DNA from: Calothrix sp. NIES-2098
GTDB taxonomy: Bacteria > Cyanobacteriota > Cyanobacteriia > Cyanobacteriales > Nostocaceae
Direction: 5' to 3'
Assembly: GCA_002368175.1 (NCBI GenBank)
Contig: AP018172.1
Span: 3,408,001-3,472,000, forward strand
Length of the DNA: 64,000 bases
This document shows, one piece after another, positions 1 through 9,569 of the stretch. The notes under the pieces are model-generated. The model saw only the letters and a list, made by a program, of their open reading frames with translations, searched no databases and was not told the origin of the DNA. The position numbers and the translations under genes were made by a program. How positions within the stretch are numbered: position 1 is the stretch's first letter; every line of letters starts with the position of its first letter.

Positions 1-3000
1 CTGTTGATGCAAGACACAAAGCATTTATTGATATTGGGTGCGTATCGAGATAATGAAGTGTCGCCAGTTCACCCTTTCATCATCACTGTAGATGATATCG
101 TTAAAACTGGAGCAGTAGTTAATACAATCACACTGCAACCATTAAATCTAGTGGATATGAATCAGTTGGTTGCTGATACACTAAATTGCGAATTATCTCT
201 AGCTAAACCCTTAACAGAATTAGTCTACAATAAAACTAAAGGTAATCCATTTTTTGCTACACAATTTCTTAAAGCATTGTATGAAGATGGACAGATTACT
301 TTTAATTGGGAAGCACGATATTGGGAATGTAATATCGCTGAAGTTAGAGCTTTAACCCTAACTGATAATGTAGTAGAGTTTATGGCACAGCAATTACAAA
401 AATTGCCTGCTGAAACTCAAGATATACTCAAACTGGCAGCTTGTATCGGAGCGCAGTTCGATTTACAGACCTTGGCAATCATCTCTGAAAAATCTCTAGA
501 AAATGCGGCGATCGCGTTATGGAAAGCGTTACAAGAAGGTTTAATTATTCCCAATACAGAAATCTATAAGTTCTTTATTCAGTCTGATAATGGTTCAGTT
601 GCTGATGCAACAGGTAATCCAATTTATCGGTTTTTGCACGATCGCGTCCAACAAGCGGCTTACTCTTTAATTCCAGAAGAGCAAAAACAATCGACTCATC
701 TCAAAATTGGTCGATTGCTGTGGCAAAATACTTCTGAAGATTTGCAACAAGAACGAATTTTTGAAATTGTCAGTCAGTTGAATAGCGGTCAATCTCTAAT
801 TACCCAGATCGATGAACGTCAAAAATTAGCTCAATTAAATTTACAAGCTGGTCGCAAAGCCAAAGAAGCAACCGCTTATCGTGCTGCACTAAATTTCTTT
901 CATTATGGAATTAACTTACTCACAACTAATAGTTGGAAAATTGCTGCCGATCTGAGTCTTAGCTTATATGAAGAAGCTGCTGAAGTTACCTTCCTCAACA
1001 GCGATTTTGAGCAGATGGAATCTCTGATTCAAGTGGTTGAGCAAAATACATCCAACTTAATGGATAAAATTAAAGTTTATGAAATTAAGCTCCAGGCTTA
1101 TCAGGTACAATATCAACCTCTGCAAGCGATCGCTATCGGACGAGAAATTCTTCAACAATTAGGAGTGATATTACCAGAATCACCCACTCCTGAGGACATT
1201 CATCAACAAGTAGAAAACACGCTCCTCAAATTAGCAGACAGGAAAATCGATGATTTAATTCATCTACCCATAATGAACGATCCTCACGCATTAGTAACGT
1301 TGCGGATCGTAGCCAGTCTTATGCCTTCCATCAAAACTGCTGCTCCGCAACTATTTCCCATCATTGCTTGCGAACAGGTGAATTTATTTCTCAAATACGG
1401 CAATGCACCTCTGTCTGCGCCAGGGTATGCAGATTTTGGCATTGTATTGAATAGCTTGAATCAACTAGAATTAGCCTATCAATTTAGCCAGCTTGCTTTG
1501 AGAATTTTGGAAAAATTTCAAGTAAAAGCTGTTTACTCTATGACAGCATTTAAAGTTGGTGGATTTAATCTTTATATCAAGCAGCACATTCGAGATGCAG
1601 TAGCCTTATTCAAGGCTAACTATCAGTTTGGATTGGAAGCTGGAGATTTAGTTCATGTACTTTTATCCCAAATTGCTCAAATATATTATCAATATTTCAG
1701 TGGTCTAGAAAACTTAGCTATTTTGCAACAAGAACTCAAGAAAATTGAATGTATTTTTCTTGGCAATCAAAATAGCTTAAATTGGTTTAAACTCGTAAAC
1801 CAAACAATGATTAATTTGACCGAATATAGGGATAGTCCAGAAGTTTTAAGGGGAGAATATTTTCATGAAGAAGAACTCTTATTAGCTTTCCTCAAAGAAA
1901 ATGATGAGACAGCATTGCATGTATTCTTCCTCAATAAGCTAATCCTCGCCTATTTATTCGATCGTATCCCAGCAGCAGCAGACAGTGCAGCTAGAGCAGA
2001 ACAATATCTCAAGGGGAGTGGAGGATTATTATTTTTACCAGTCTTCTTATTTTACGATTCTTTATCTCATTTTGCTGTTTATTCAACTGCAACAGAACTG
2101 CAAAAAAGTCAATTGCTATTGAAAGTAAATAACAATCAAGAAGACCTCAAGTTACGAGCCAAATTTGCACCGATGAATTTTCAGCATAAATACGATCTAG
2201 TTGAAGCCGAACGCCATCGGGTTTTAGCGAATCAAATAGAAGCTATTGAATACTACGATCGCGCCATTTCTGGAGCCAAGGAAAACCAATTTTTCAGCGA
2301 AGAAGCATTAGCCAACGAACTAGCTGCCAAATTTTATCTCGGTTGGGGTAAAGAAAAAATCGCCCAAGCTTATATGACCGAAGCATATTACTGTTATACT
2401 CGCTGGGGTAGCACAGCCAAAGTTGTGGATTTAGAAAACCGCTATCCCCAACTACTCGCACCCATATTACAAAGACAATCACAGTCTTTCAAATCATCGG
2501 TAATCAAAACTTCTACATCTTCGCAAACAATCCAAACTTCTACCTTTAGTAAAGCTAACATTTCCGAATCCCTAGATTTGTCCAGCATTCTCAAAGTTTC
2601 TCAATCTCTGTCGAGTGAAATTGAGTTGGATAAATTACTCTCGACTCTACTTGAAGTCATACTCAAAAATGCTGGAGCTGATAAATGTGCGTTGTTGATG
2701 CCAAAAGGCGATCGCTGGTTTATTGAAGCTGTTTGCCAACTCGAACAATCTACCACTGTTTTGCGTTCGCTACCTTTTGAAGATAATCCAACAGTACCCG
2801 TTACCCCGATCAATCAGGTTAAAAATACCCTTTCATTAGTTGCGATCGACAATGCAGCAGTCGAACCAACCCTAGCGGCCGATCCTTATATTCGGCAACA
2901 TTCACCCAAGAGTATTCTCTGTGCGCCAATTCTTAACCAAGGTAAGCTGATTGGGATTTTATATTTGGAAAATAAGCTGACGGTGGGAGCATTTACACGC

Positions 3001-3999
3001 GATCGCCTAGAAATTTTACATTTATTGATATCTCAAGCAGCAATCTCCTTAGAAAATGCTCGGTTGTACGCACAATTAGAAGACAGAGTCAAAGAACGCA
3101 CCCAAGAATTAAACCGAAAAAATGACCAACTGCAAACAACCTTAAAAGAATTACATCGCACCCAAACACAGATGGTACAAAGTGAAAAAATGTCTGCTTT
3201 GGGACAACTTGTAGCAGGAATTGCCCACGAAATTAACAACCCGATTAACTTTATTCATGGAAATCTAAATTACATTCATCAATATACACAAGACCTATTG
3301 CAGTTATTTAATGCCTATCAAGGCCACTATCCTCAGCCACCTGTATCTCTGCAAACAGAAATAGAAAACTTAGAATTTAATTTTTTGAAAGACGATTTAC
3401 AAAGTATTTTGAAATCGATGAAAGTAGGTTCTGAGCGAATTCGGCAAATAGTTCTATCTTTACGTAACTTTTCCCGTTTGGATGAATCAGAATACAAAGC
3501 TGTGAATCTTCATGAAGGTATTGATAATACTTTAATAATTTTGCAACATCGACTCAAAGCACAGGCTGAACGTCCAGCAATTGAAATTATCAAGCAATAT
3601 GGCAAGCTACCTTTAGTAGAATGTTACGCTAGAGAAATTAATCAGGTATTTATCAATTTGCTTGTGAATGCGATCGATGCCTTAGAACAGAGCAATCGGG
3701 GTCGCAGTTTTCATGAGATTACTAACAACCCAAATCGGATTTGGATTCGCACTCTCAAAACAGCAGAAAATCAAGTGCAGATTACCATCGCTGATAACGG
3801 AGTTGGTATTCCAGAGCAGATGCGATCGCGCTTATTCGATCCTTTTTTTACTACCAAACCTGTGGGTAAAGGCACAGGCTTAGGATTGTCAATTAGCCAT
3901 CAAGTAATAGCTGAGAAACATGGCGGTTCAATTCACGTTAACTCTACACCAGGTCAAGGAACAGAATTTATCATCACCTTACCCATTACAGTAGGATAA
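1..3999 (+). CDS. Giant AAA/TPR-like/GAF sensor histidine kinase, 3' part
   Basis: The reading frame is open from the first base, so the 5' end lies outside the window. Such cyanobacterial proteins usually start with a Ser/Thr kinase and an AAA ATPase domain; what is visible begins in the late ATPase region. Residues are numbered from base 4. A long helical, TPR-like stretch fills about 250-800. A GAF domain follows at about 855-1020, then a coiled coil. The histidine kinase core has the H-box GIAHEINNP (His about 1075), the N-box NLLVNAIDAL, DNGVGIP (about 1264) and GTGLGLSIS near the end. The kinase core closely resembles that of the response-regulator kinase at 14263-15591. The ligand and partner regulator are unknown. 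Function as a multisensor kinase is confident. Confidence 0.9.
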   Translation: MLMQDTKHLLILGAYRDNEVSPVHPFIITVDDIVKTGAVVNTITLQPLNLVDMNQLVADTLNCELSLAKPLTELVYNKTKGNPFFATQFLKALYEDGQITFNWEARYWECNIAEVRALTLTDNVVEFMAQQLQKLPAETQDILKLAACIGAQFDLQTLAIISEKSLENAAIALWKALQEGLIIPNTEIYKFFIQSDNGSVADATGNPIYRFLHDRVQQAAYSLIPEEQKQSTHLKIGRLLWQNTSEDLQQERIFEIVSQLNSGQSLITQIDERQKLAQLNLQAGRKAKEATAYRAALNFFHYGINLLTTNSWKIAADLSLSLYEEAAEVTFLNSDFEQMESLIQVVEQNTSNLMDKIKVYEIKLQAYQVQYQPLQAIAIGREILQQLGVILPESPTPEDIHQQVENTLLKLADRKIDDLIHLPIMNDPHALVTLRIVASLMPSIKTAAPQLFPIIACEQVNLFLKYGNAPLSAPGYADFGIVLNSLNQLELAYQFSQLALRILEKFQVKAVYSMTAFKVGGFNLYIKQHIRDAVALFKANYQFGLEAGDLVHVLLSQIAQIYYQYFSGLENLAILQQELKKIECIFLGNQNSLNWFKLVNQTMINLTEYRDSPEVLRGEYFHEEELLLAFLKENDETALHVFFLNKLILAYLFDRIPAAADSAARAEQYLKGSGGLLFLPVFLFYDSLSHFAVYSTATELQKSQLLLKVNNNQEDLKLRAKFAPMNFQHKYDLVEAERHRVLANQIEAIEYYDRAISGAKENQFFSEEALANELAAKFYLGWGKEKIAQAYMTEAYYCYTRWGSTAKVVDLENRYPQLLAPILQRQSQSFKSSVIKTSTSSQTIQTSTFSKANISESLDLSSILKVSQSLSSEIELDKLLSTLLEVILKNAGADKCALLMPKGDRWFIEAVCQLEQSTTVLRSLPFEDNPTVPVTPINQVKNTLSLVAIDNAAVEPTLAADPYIRQHSPKSILCAPILNQGKLIGILYLENKLTVGAFTRDRLEILHLLISQAAISLENARLYAQLEDRVKERTQELNRKNDQLQTTLKELHRTQTQMVQSEKMSALGQLVAGIAHEINNPINFIHGNLNYIHQYTQDLLQLFNAYQGHYPQPPVSLQTEIENLEFNFLKDDLQSILKSMKVGSERIRQIVLSLRNFSRLDESEYKAVNLHEGIDNTLIILQHRLKAQAERPAIEIIKQYGKLPLVECYAREINQVFINLLVNAIDALEQSNRGRSFHEITNNPNRIWIRTLKTAENQVQITIADNGVGIPEQMRSRLFDPFFTTKPVGKGTGLGLSISHQVIAEKHGGSIHVNSTPGQGTEFIITLPITVG

Positions 4000-4003
4000 C
4001 GCA

Positions 4004-4042
4004 GTAGAGGGAGCAGAAATAAATAGTTCTAGCTCTCTCTAC
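4004..4042 (+). terminator. Possible hairpin terminator after the giant kinase
   Basis: Arms GTAGAGGGAGC and GCTCTCTCTAC pair with one mismatch just after the stop codon at 3999. The tail is not very T-rich, so this could be an mRNA 3' stem-loop rather than a strong terminator. Confidence 0.4.
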
Positions 4043-4251
4043 TTCTATGCGCTTGCACTATTTCTTTCTAAAAAAAACAAGCATTTTTACTTATTCTTGT
4101 ATCCGATACTAAGTAGAGAAGCATAAAAATCAAAATATATAACGAAAACTAAATTTCCTAAAAAACCTCTTCTCGTTCTGCCTTTTCATAACGACAATAG
4201 TTCTATTCCTTTGGTAGAAGTCAGACTCATCAAAATATTTTTATACTACTA

Positions 4252-4386
4252 ATACCAGTTTGAAAAAAGAATGCGACAGATGAGTAGGGGCACGGCATCA
4301 GTAAGATAATTTGATATACCAAAAGATTGTCGGTGCCGTGCCCCTACAAAGAATTTATTTGTAGCAAACATTATTTGAATTGGTAT
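4252..4386. repeat. Foldback (MITE-like) repeat, copy 1
   Basis: The element starts ATACCAGTTTGAAAAAAG and ends TATTTGAATTGGTAT, an imperfect terminal inverted repeat. Inside, TAGGGGCACGGCA and TGCCGTGCCCCTA form a perfect second inverted pair. A related copy with the same ends lies at 10308-10408. It has no coding capacity. Confidence 0.7.
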
Positions 4387-4796
4387 AAATAGACAAAGTT
4401 TTTGGAAATGCGAAGGAAAAGCAGTTTCAACAAATATCGATTTGATTAATATAGAAGATTTTAGATTGACTTTAATGTAAATATAAAAGAGATTTTAATG
4501 AGCTTATTAGATATTAATAATAGTGGAGTTGCCTTATCAGTTAAGAGCAACGACAAGAATGCTTTGGGTGAGAAACAAATCACACATCTACGTCCACAGT
4601 TGCAGCGATCGCACTCCCAAATTTCCCATTGAATTAATCCGGGCGGCAACTCTTTCAGGAGAAGGATTCTGCACTCCCAGTAAATGTTAAGTTGAGATTT
4701 GAACTCAAAATTTCCAGTTCTGAGGTCGAAACTTCGAGTTCCGAACACCAATGATGCTGCTTTTTACTCGGAGTTTGACTGTTAAGCAATAAGTAG
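4387..4796. other. Non-coding stretch before a gene remnant
   Basis: This forms part of a gap of about 1 kb between the giant kinase and the next intact gene. It holds one HIP1-type site and a plus-strand run of 44 codons from an ATG at 4498, which I do not recognise. A minus-strand open frame here has no family signature and no convincing start. Nothing else is seen. Confidence 0.4.
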
Positions 4797-5048
4797 TTTA
4801 TTGAAGCGCGATATAAAGCGAGCGAACAGAAAATTGGAAGTTTAGCTCAACGACAATTCACAGACAATGATTTTGAAAATCTTAACCACACAAAACAATT
4901 AGCTCAAGCCCAAGGATTTCATGTTGAAACCTTCAGTATTTTGGAGGTGACAAACCAATTGGCGTCTGTGTCTGCACTACAAATTAATTTAGATTATGCT
5001 AAAGAACTGCTAGCAGCAGCACCCATCTTTGTCTTCACTCTTAGGTAA
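4797..5048 (+). pseudogene. Remnant of an unrecognised gene
   Basis: An 83-codon frame opens directly after a stop and has no usable start codon near its beginning. It still has ordinary protein-like composition: an Arg/Gln/Asn-rich helical first half, then a hydrophobic end (about AAAPIFVFTL) before TAA. It reads as the 3' end of a decayed gene. The family is not recognised. Confidence 0.35.
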
Positions 5049-5052
5049 AGCT

Positions 5053-5652
5053 TCAACCTTCTTTAACCTTAGAGTATACAGATATGAACCGATGCCTAAC
5101 TAAATATTCAACCTGATAGATGAACGCTGCTTGAATCAACCAAATAATTCCAAATATTACAACTATGTTTTGGTCAAAATTTGTATAATCTTCAATATTT
5201 TTTAGATAATTATCTTTAAAAAAAGGTAATAACAAAGTACAGAAGAAAGCTGAAATCAATGTAGATAAAATGATAACAAGCCAGCCATATAATCCTTCCC
5301 ACCAACTCATCAATTTTGGTAGTAAGCCTTTTGTATTACCTATTTCTGGAGCTTGAGCTTCTGAAATAAAACGACTTAAAAACAAATGTAACAAGTGATG
5401 AGTAAATGCAATGATTGGAATTGGAGAAACAATTGTTATTATTGTAAATAAAATAACTAACTCTAGACTGTTGGCAAAATGGGCAACACGATATCCTGTT
5501 TTTACAATCATCTCAGCTATATATGTAATAAATCGTAAAAATACAGCTAAAATTAGTGATTTTAACCAACAAGTAGGATAAGGCAACCATAGAGGCCAAC
5601 GAGATTGTTGCAATTTTTTACCGTTGGAATGCAATATATTGAACTTTGGCAT
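5053..5652 (-). CDS. Hypothetical multi-pass membrane protein
   Basis: This 199-residue protein has about four hydrophobic segments (roughly residues 28-50, 64-90, 120-145 and 163-182), separated by short polar loops with positive charges near the ends. This suggests an integral inner-membrane protein. I recognise no family or catalytic motif. It stands alone, converging with the remnant at 4797-5048, whose stop is only 4 bases from its own. A divergent AT-rich gap separates it from the MOSC fusion gene. The coding potential is reasonable; no function is offered. Confidence 0.65.
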   Translation of the reverse strand: MPKFNILHSNGKKLQQSRWPLWLPYPTCWLKSLILAVFLRFITYIAEMIVKTGYRVAHFANSLELVILFTIITIVSPIPIIAFTHHLLHLFLSRFISEAQAPEIGNTKGLLPKLMSWWEGLYGWLVIILSTLISAFFCTLLLPFFKDNYLKNIEDYTNFDQNIVVIFGIIWLIQAAFIYQVEYLVRHRFISVYSKVKEG

Positions 5653-5876
5653 AATTAATCAAACATCAAATAGAGAAAATATCTTCCTTTCGTTAAAATT
5701 CCCTATTTACAGATGCAAGTAACATTTGAAGAAGAAAATTCTTAGCCTAACTTTTATTAACTTGCATTTTAAAGCAAGGCTATAGCTTTAAGTATTTTTA
5801 TCTATAATGTCAAGTATATTAGCATTTTTAAGCATGACTTAACTTTAAACTTTATTGATTTTAGGTTAATTCTTTT

Positions 5877-6662
5877 ATGTCTCACGATAATAGTTATATT
5901 CGACATCTTTTTATTAAACAGAAACATGGTTCAGTAATGAGAGAAGTTGAGGAACTTAATCTAAAAGTAGGTCATGGTATAGAAGGAGATATTAATGCTA
6001 ACTCAATCAGCCCCAGACAAGTTTTAATTGTTAGGCATGAAGATATTACAGATTTTGCCATTCCACCTGGCGAATTAAGAGAAAATATTGTCATAGCAGG
6101 GGTAAAATCTGAAAATTTTACTCCTGGCTCTCTCATAAGTTTTGATAGTGGTGCTGCTATTCGTTTAACCTTTCATTGCGAACCGTGTAAGCGCATAGCT
6201 CATTTGGTTGATTCTTTAAAGAGTATTCAATTTAAAAGAGGTATTTTAGGCGTCATTATCAATTCAGGCAAACTCCATGTTGGGAATAATCTTCAAATTC
6301 ATAATGAAGTATTTCCAGCATTATCTGAAAAACCATATGAACGCTTTCTAGAATTTATAGTAAAAGTACCGTCGGGCAAAGTAGTAACATACAAACAGAT
6401 AATTGCAGCAATTGGAGTAGATAATAGCTATATTCGAGCTATTCCTACATATCTCAAAAAAACATCTGCTGCTGATTATCCAATCCACAGAATATTAGAT
6501 TCTCAAGGTTATTTGATTAGATATATTCCGCATCAAATGGACAACTTAAATTCCGAAAACATTGAAGTTTTAAACGAGCAGGATTTATCTACCAATACAA
6601 ATAGATATTTTGTAGATTTGAATAAATACTTGTATCGAAACCAGAGTCTTTACTTAAATTAA
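5877..6662 (+). CDS. MOSC domain fused to an alkyltransferase-like (ATL/MGMT) domain
   Basis: Residues 1-140 look like a MOSC domain: GHGIEGD near 32-38, RQVLIVRHED, GELRENI at 65-71, and a Cys pair in HCEPCKR (C101, C104). MOSC proteins handle molybdenum-cofactor sulfur. Residues 153-215 match the DNA-binding domain of O6-alkylguanine methyltransferases: VPSGKVVTYKQI at 164-175, RAIP at 187-190, and PIHR at 202-205. The normal PCHR acceptor cysteine is replaced by Ile203, so the domain should bind but not repair alkylated bases, as ATL proteins do (usually with Trp there). The gene stands alone between AT-rich gaps. The fold calls are good; the joint function is unknown. Confidence 0.75.
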   Translation: MSHDNSYIRHLFIKQKHGSVMREVEELNLKVGHGIEGDINANSISPRQVLIVRHEDITDFAIPPGELRENIVIAGVKSENFTPGSLISFDSGAAIRLTFHCEPCKRIAHLVDSLKSIQFKRGILGVIINSGKLHVGNNLQIHNEVFPALSEKPYERFLEFIVKVPSGKVVTYKQIIAAIGVDNSYIRAIPTYLKKTSAADYPIHRILDSQGYLIRYIPHQMDNLNSENIEVLNEQDLSTNTNRYFVDLNKYLYRNQSLYLN

Positions 6663-6765
6663 AAATTTGGCACTAAAAAGTTGCCCATAAAATATGAGAT
6701 GCAAACAGGAATAACTGTGGAATAAATCGCAGAAATTACAAGTTTATAGTGTTGTATCTACATTT

Positions 6766-7584
6766 TTACTGTGTTCTTGAACCGCGATAAATTCGCTCCA
6801 TTTGCTCTGGAGAAAGTATTGTCATTGGAAACCATTCATGTTCAGAATTAGGATTGTGCTGTGGCAATTGCAACGGAAGTTGTGGAGTTCTACTGACATG
6901 AATTTCCACATTGCTATCTAGAGGTGGGCTAACTAAAGTCTCATCTATATCTGATGGAGAAAGCTGATTGTGAAGCAAAACATAGGCGTGCTGTTGTGGA
7001 TCGTATACCAAAACCTCTCCTGCTTCAATTTGATAAATCCAAGCATAAATACTCAGTTTTCCTTGGTAGATTTTCGAGCGAATCACCGGATAAGTGCGGA
7101 GATTTTCGATTTGGGTGAGTACATTTTCAGCAATAATTATTTCTAAAAGTTCTTCTCCTTCGTAGTGGTTGTAGTTGTCTTTCACCAACCGTCGGGTTGC
7201 TTCTGCATATTTAAGCCAGTCATGTACAAGCGGCATTTCTACCCGCAAGCTGTCTAATTTCATTAACCCTTTCATGGCACCACAATGTGAGTGACCGCAG
7301 ACAATTATTTGTTGAATATCTAATGCTTGAATAGCATATTCAATCGTCGCTCCTTCACCGCCATTAGTAGCGCCAAATGGTGGAATAATGTTACCTGCGT
7401 TGCGAATAACAAATAATTCGCCCAAACCGGCTTGAGTAATCAGGTTGGGATCGATACGCGAATCGGAACAAGTAATAAATAGTACTCTGGGCTTTTGACC
7501 ATGAGAAAGTTGTTCAAAAAGTTCTTCATTAGCACGAAAATAACTACTTTTAAAGTCGCGCAGGCCTTTAATCAATTTTTTCAT
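6766..7584 (-). CDS. ccaA: Beta-class carbonic anhydrase, CcaA/IcfA type
   Basis: It interconverts CO2 and bicarbonate. The zinc ligands are visible as C39 in the CSDSR motif and H98/C101 in GHSHCGAM, with the catalytic Asp41/Arg43 dyad. At 272 residues it is longer than minimal beta enzymes. Its C-terminal tail of about 70 residues (after about 200) is like that of carboxysomal CcaA, where this tail helps bind CcmM. That location is inferred. The start ATG at 7584 gives the expected N-terminus. No ccm genes are present in the window, so carboxysome association cannot be confirmed from context. Confidence 0.85.
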   Translation of the reverse strand: MKKLIKGLRDFKSSYFRANEELFEQLSHGQKPRVLFITCSDSRIDPNLITQAGLGELFVIRNAGNIIPPFGATNGGEGATIEYAIQALDIQQIIVCGHSHCGAMKGLMKLDSLRVEMPLVHDWLKYAEATRRLVKDNYNHYEGEELLEIIIAENVLTQIENLRTYPVIRSKIYQGKLSIYAWIYQIEAGEVLVYDPQQHAYVLLHNQLSPSDIDETLVSPPLDSNVEIHVSRTPQLPLQLPQHNPNSEHEWFPMTILSPEQMERIYRGSRTQ

Positions 7585-7679
7585 AGGAATACCTAAGTGA
7601 ACCAGTAATACTATTGAGCGTTGCTGATAACAACCGGAATCTTCAATAAGAAAATTACACCAATAGTATTATCTACCGA

Positions 7680-8276
7680 TCAGCTGGATTTAAACCTAAT
7701 TTGATTTGCTTCTAAGTAGACTACTTGGTTTTTTAATCCTTGAGCTTCAGTAGCAGTTAAACCTTTCCATTGCTGTTGCGCTTGTTTGACGCTAGGTACT
7801 GATTTGAGTACACCTGCTAAATCTAAAGTTTGTCCTGGTTTGACAACAATTTTCTGTTCAGCGCTTCCCGCATCGAGTTTGGGAGCCAAAACTACAAATA
7901 CTCGTTGAGTATTACTGGAACCTACCCAGAAAGTGCGATCGCCTACTACGCTTTGAACCCTGACATTGCTAAACTGTACTGGTCTATTGACAAGTGTTTG
8001 TTTATTAGCGTTGGTAATGACTAATACGTCTGTGATTGGTTCTGTCTGCACAACAGTTGTTACTTGTGGACTAGGGGTAACAACAACGGTAGTGGTTGGC
8101 TGTGGTGTAGCAGTGACAGTAACCGTTGCTTGTGGCGTAGGAACAACAACAACATCAGGTTGCTTTGGTTCGGTCGCACAAGCACTAATTCCAGTTGCAA
8201 ACAGTGTTAAAAGCGTTGCTTTACTCAGCCATGATTTTGCGATCGCAAGATTATCGCTGTAATTTTGACTATACAT
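7680..8276 (-). CDS. Predicted lipoprotein with Thr/Val/Pro-rich linker
   Basis: The 198-residue product has a hydrophobic signal segment ending in a lipobox-like GISAC (Cys33), so it is probably lipid-anchored. A low-complexity linker of Val, Thr, Pro and Gln (about 40-80) follows. Then comes a globular part with beta-rich stretches such as RTFWVGSS and RVFVVL and a C-terminal helix-strand ending. The compact domain may be an OB-like fold, but I cannot name the family. It lies upstream of, and in the same direction as, the carbonic anhydrase gene, about 95 bases away. No operon evidence beyond direction. Confidence 0.65.
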   Translation of the reverse strand: MYSQNYSDNLAIAKSWLSKATLLTLFATGISACATEPKQPDVVVVPTPQATVTVTATPQPTTTVVVTPSPQVTTVVQTEPITDVLVITNANKQTLVNRPVQFSNVRVQSVVGDRTFWVGSSNTQRVFVVLAPKLDAGSAEQKIVVKPGQTLDLAGVLKSVPSVKQAQQQWKGLTATEAQGLKNQVVYLEANQIRFKSS

Positions 8277-8578
8277 TTGACTATTAATATGCTGAATACT
8301 GAGTTTATTTAACTATTAAAGTTCCTACTATTTGAGACTTATAAACATCTCACACCGAGAAATTCTAGGCGCATAAAAAAGTAGTATTACTTTAATGCGT
8401 TTACTTTAAATTATTAGTAGATAATTTCGCTTCTACCTAATGGAGTAGTATTAGGAGGGAAAGATATTGGAATTTTTCTGCGGTGTGATCGCTCTGATTA
8501 GCTGCTATGAAAATGCTGTGTTGGGAAGGCATAACTAAGGATTTTAAACCTAATCGAAGAGCGCAGAAGACTTACCGA
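8277..8578. other. Non-coding gap
   Basis: This lies between the GT2 gene's stop and the lipoprotein gene's start, both read on the minus strand. It should hold the lipoprotein promoter. I see no hairpin, repeat or small gene. Confidence 0.5.
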
Positions 8579-9562
8579 CTATTTCTCTTCAACCACGCTC
8601 ATGGGTTTTTGACTATGCTGATACTCCTCATAAAAACCTGCTACTTCCGCTAGGGTATATAGGGGTCGTTGTTTAACTTCTTCATAAATCCGCCCAACAT
8701 ATTCACCCAAAATGCCAATACTAAATAGTTGCACAGCTGCTAAAAAGAAAATAGCCATCATGATAATAGCGATTCCCGTTAAAGGGGAATGAGGCACAAA
8801 AAGTCGCCAGTACAAAACCAGCACGCACATTAACAATGAAACTATTGCTGCTAAAAATCCCATATAAGTTGAAAGTCGCAGCGGTACTTTAGAAAAAGAA
8901 ACCAGTCCGTTGATTGCCAATGCTAAAGATTTACGAAATGTATATTTAACATCACCTGCAAACCGCGGATCTCGCTCAAACTTGATAGCTATTTGATTAA
9001 AACCCACCCAAGCGCGTAATCCCCGAATGTAGCGATTACGCTCTGACATGGTATTTAGCACATCGACAACTTTACGATCTAATAAGCAAAAATCCCCCGT
9101 GTCTGTGGGAATATCTACATCTGCTAGATTTTTGAGAATGCGATAAAAAGCATAGGCGGTGAAGCGCTTAAACCAGCCTTCTTGGCGGCGTTGGATGCGT
9201 TGGGCGTAGACAATTTGATATCCTTGTCGCCATTTTTCCACCATATCGGGAATTAATTCGGGTGGATCTTGTAAATCAGCATCGAGAATGACTACTACTT
9301 GTCCGCGGGCAAAATTTAGCCCGGCGGTGACAGCAATTTGATGACCAAAATTCCGCGCCAGGCTTAAGTAAACCACACGCGGATCTTTTTGATGCAATTC
9401 CCGGATCATTTGTAAAGAGCGATCGCGGCTGCCATCGTTCACCAAACACAACTCTACCGCACCATCCATGCGATTCATCACCATCGAAATCCGGCGATAC
9501 ATTTCTGCAATGGTATCTTCTTCGTTGTAGATCGGTACGATAAAAGAATACTTAGGTAGCAT
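8579..9562 (-). CDS. GT2 family glycosyltransferase, DPM1/GtrB-like, membrane bound
   Basis: The N-terminal GT-A domain begins FIVPIYNEED and has VNDGSRD and the metal/nucleotide-sugar site LDADLQDPPE near residue 93-102. Two hydrophobic segments near 233-255 and 265-290 anchor the C-terminus, as in polyprenyl-phosphate glucosyl/mannosyltransferases. Length (327) is typical. These enzymes move a sugar from a nucleotide donor to undecaprenyl phosphate at the inner face of the membrane. It follows the VTT gene by 7 bases and is surely cotranscribed. The actual sugar is unknown. Confidence 0.85.
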   Translation of the reverse strand: MLPKYSFIVPIYNEEDTIAEMYRRISMVMNRMDGAVELCLVNDGSRDRSLQMIRELHQKDPRVVYLSLARNFGHQIAVTAGLNFARGQVVVILDADLQDPPELIPDMVEKWRQGYQIVYAQRIQRRQEGWFKRFTAYAFYRILKNLADVDIPTDTGDFCLLDRKVVDVLNTMSERNRYIRGLRAWVGFNQIAIKFERDPRFAGDVKYTFRKSLALAINGLVSFSKVPLRLSTYMGFLAAIVSLLMCVLVLYWRLFVPHSPLTGIAIIMMAIFFLAAVQLFSIGILGEYVGRIYEEVKQRPLYTLAEVAGFYEEYQHSQKPMSVVEEK

Positions 9563-9569
9563 GATTAAC

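Noticed and set aside
4461..4751. 96-residue minus-strand protein
   Set aside because: No recognisable motif or start signal, and it overlaps a degenerate region with broken plus-strand frames.
5877..6662. Active O6-methylguanine-DNA methyltransferase
   Set aside because: The acceptor cysteine of PCHR is replaced by Ile203, so the repair reaction cannot occur.
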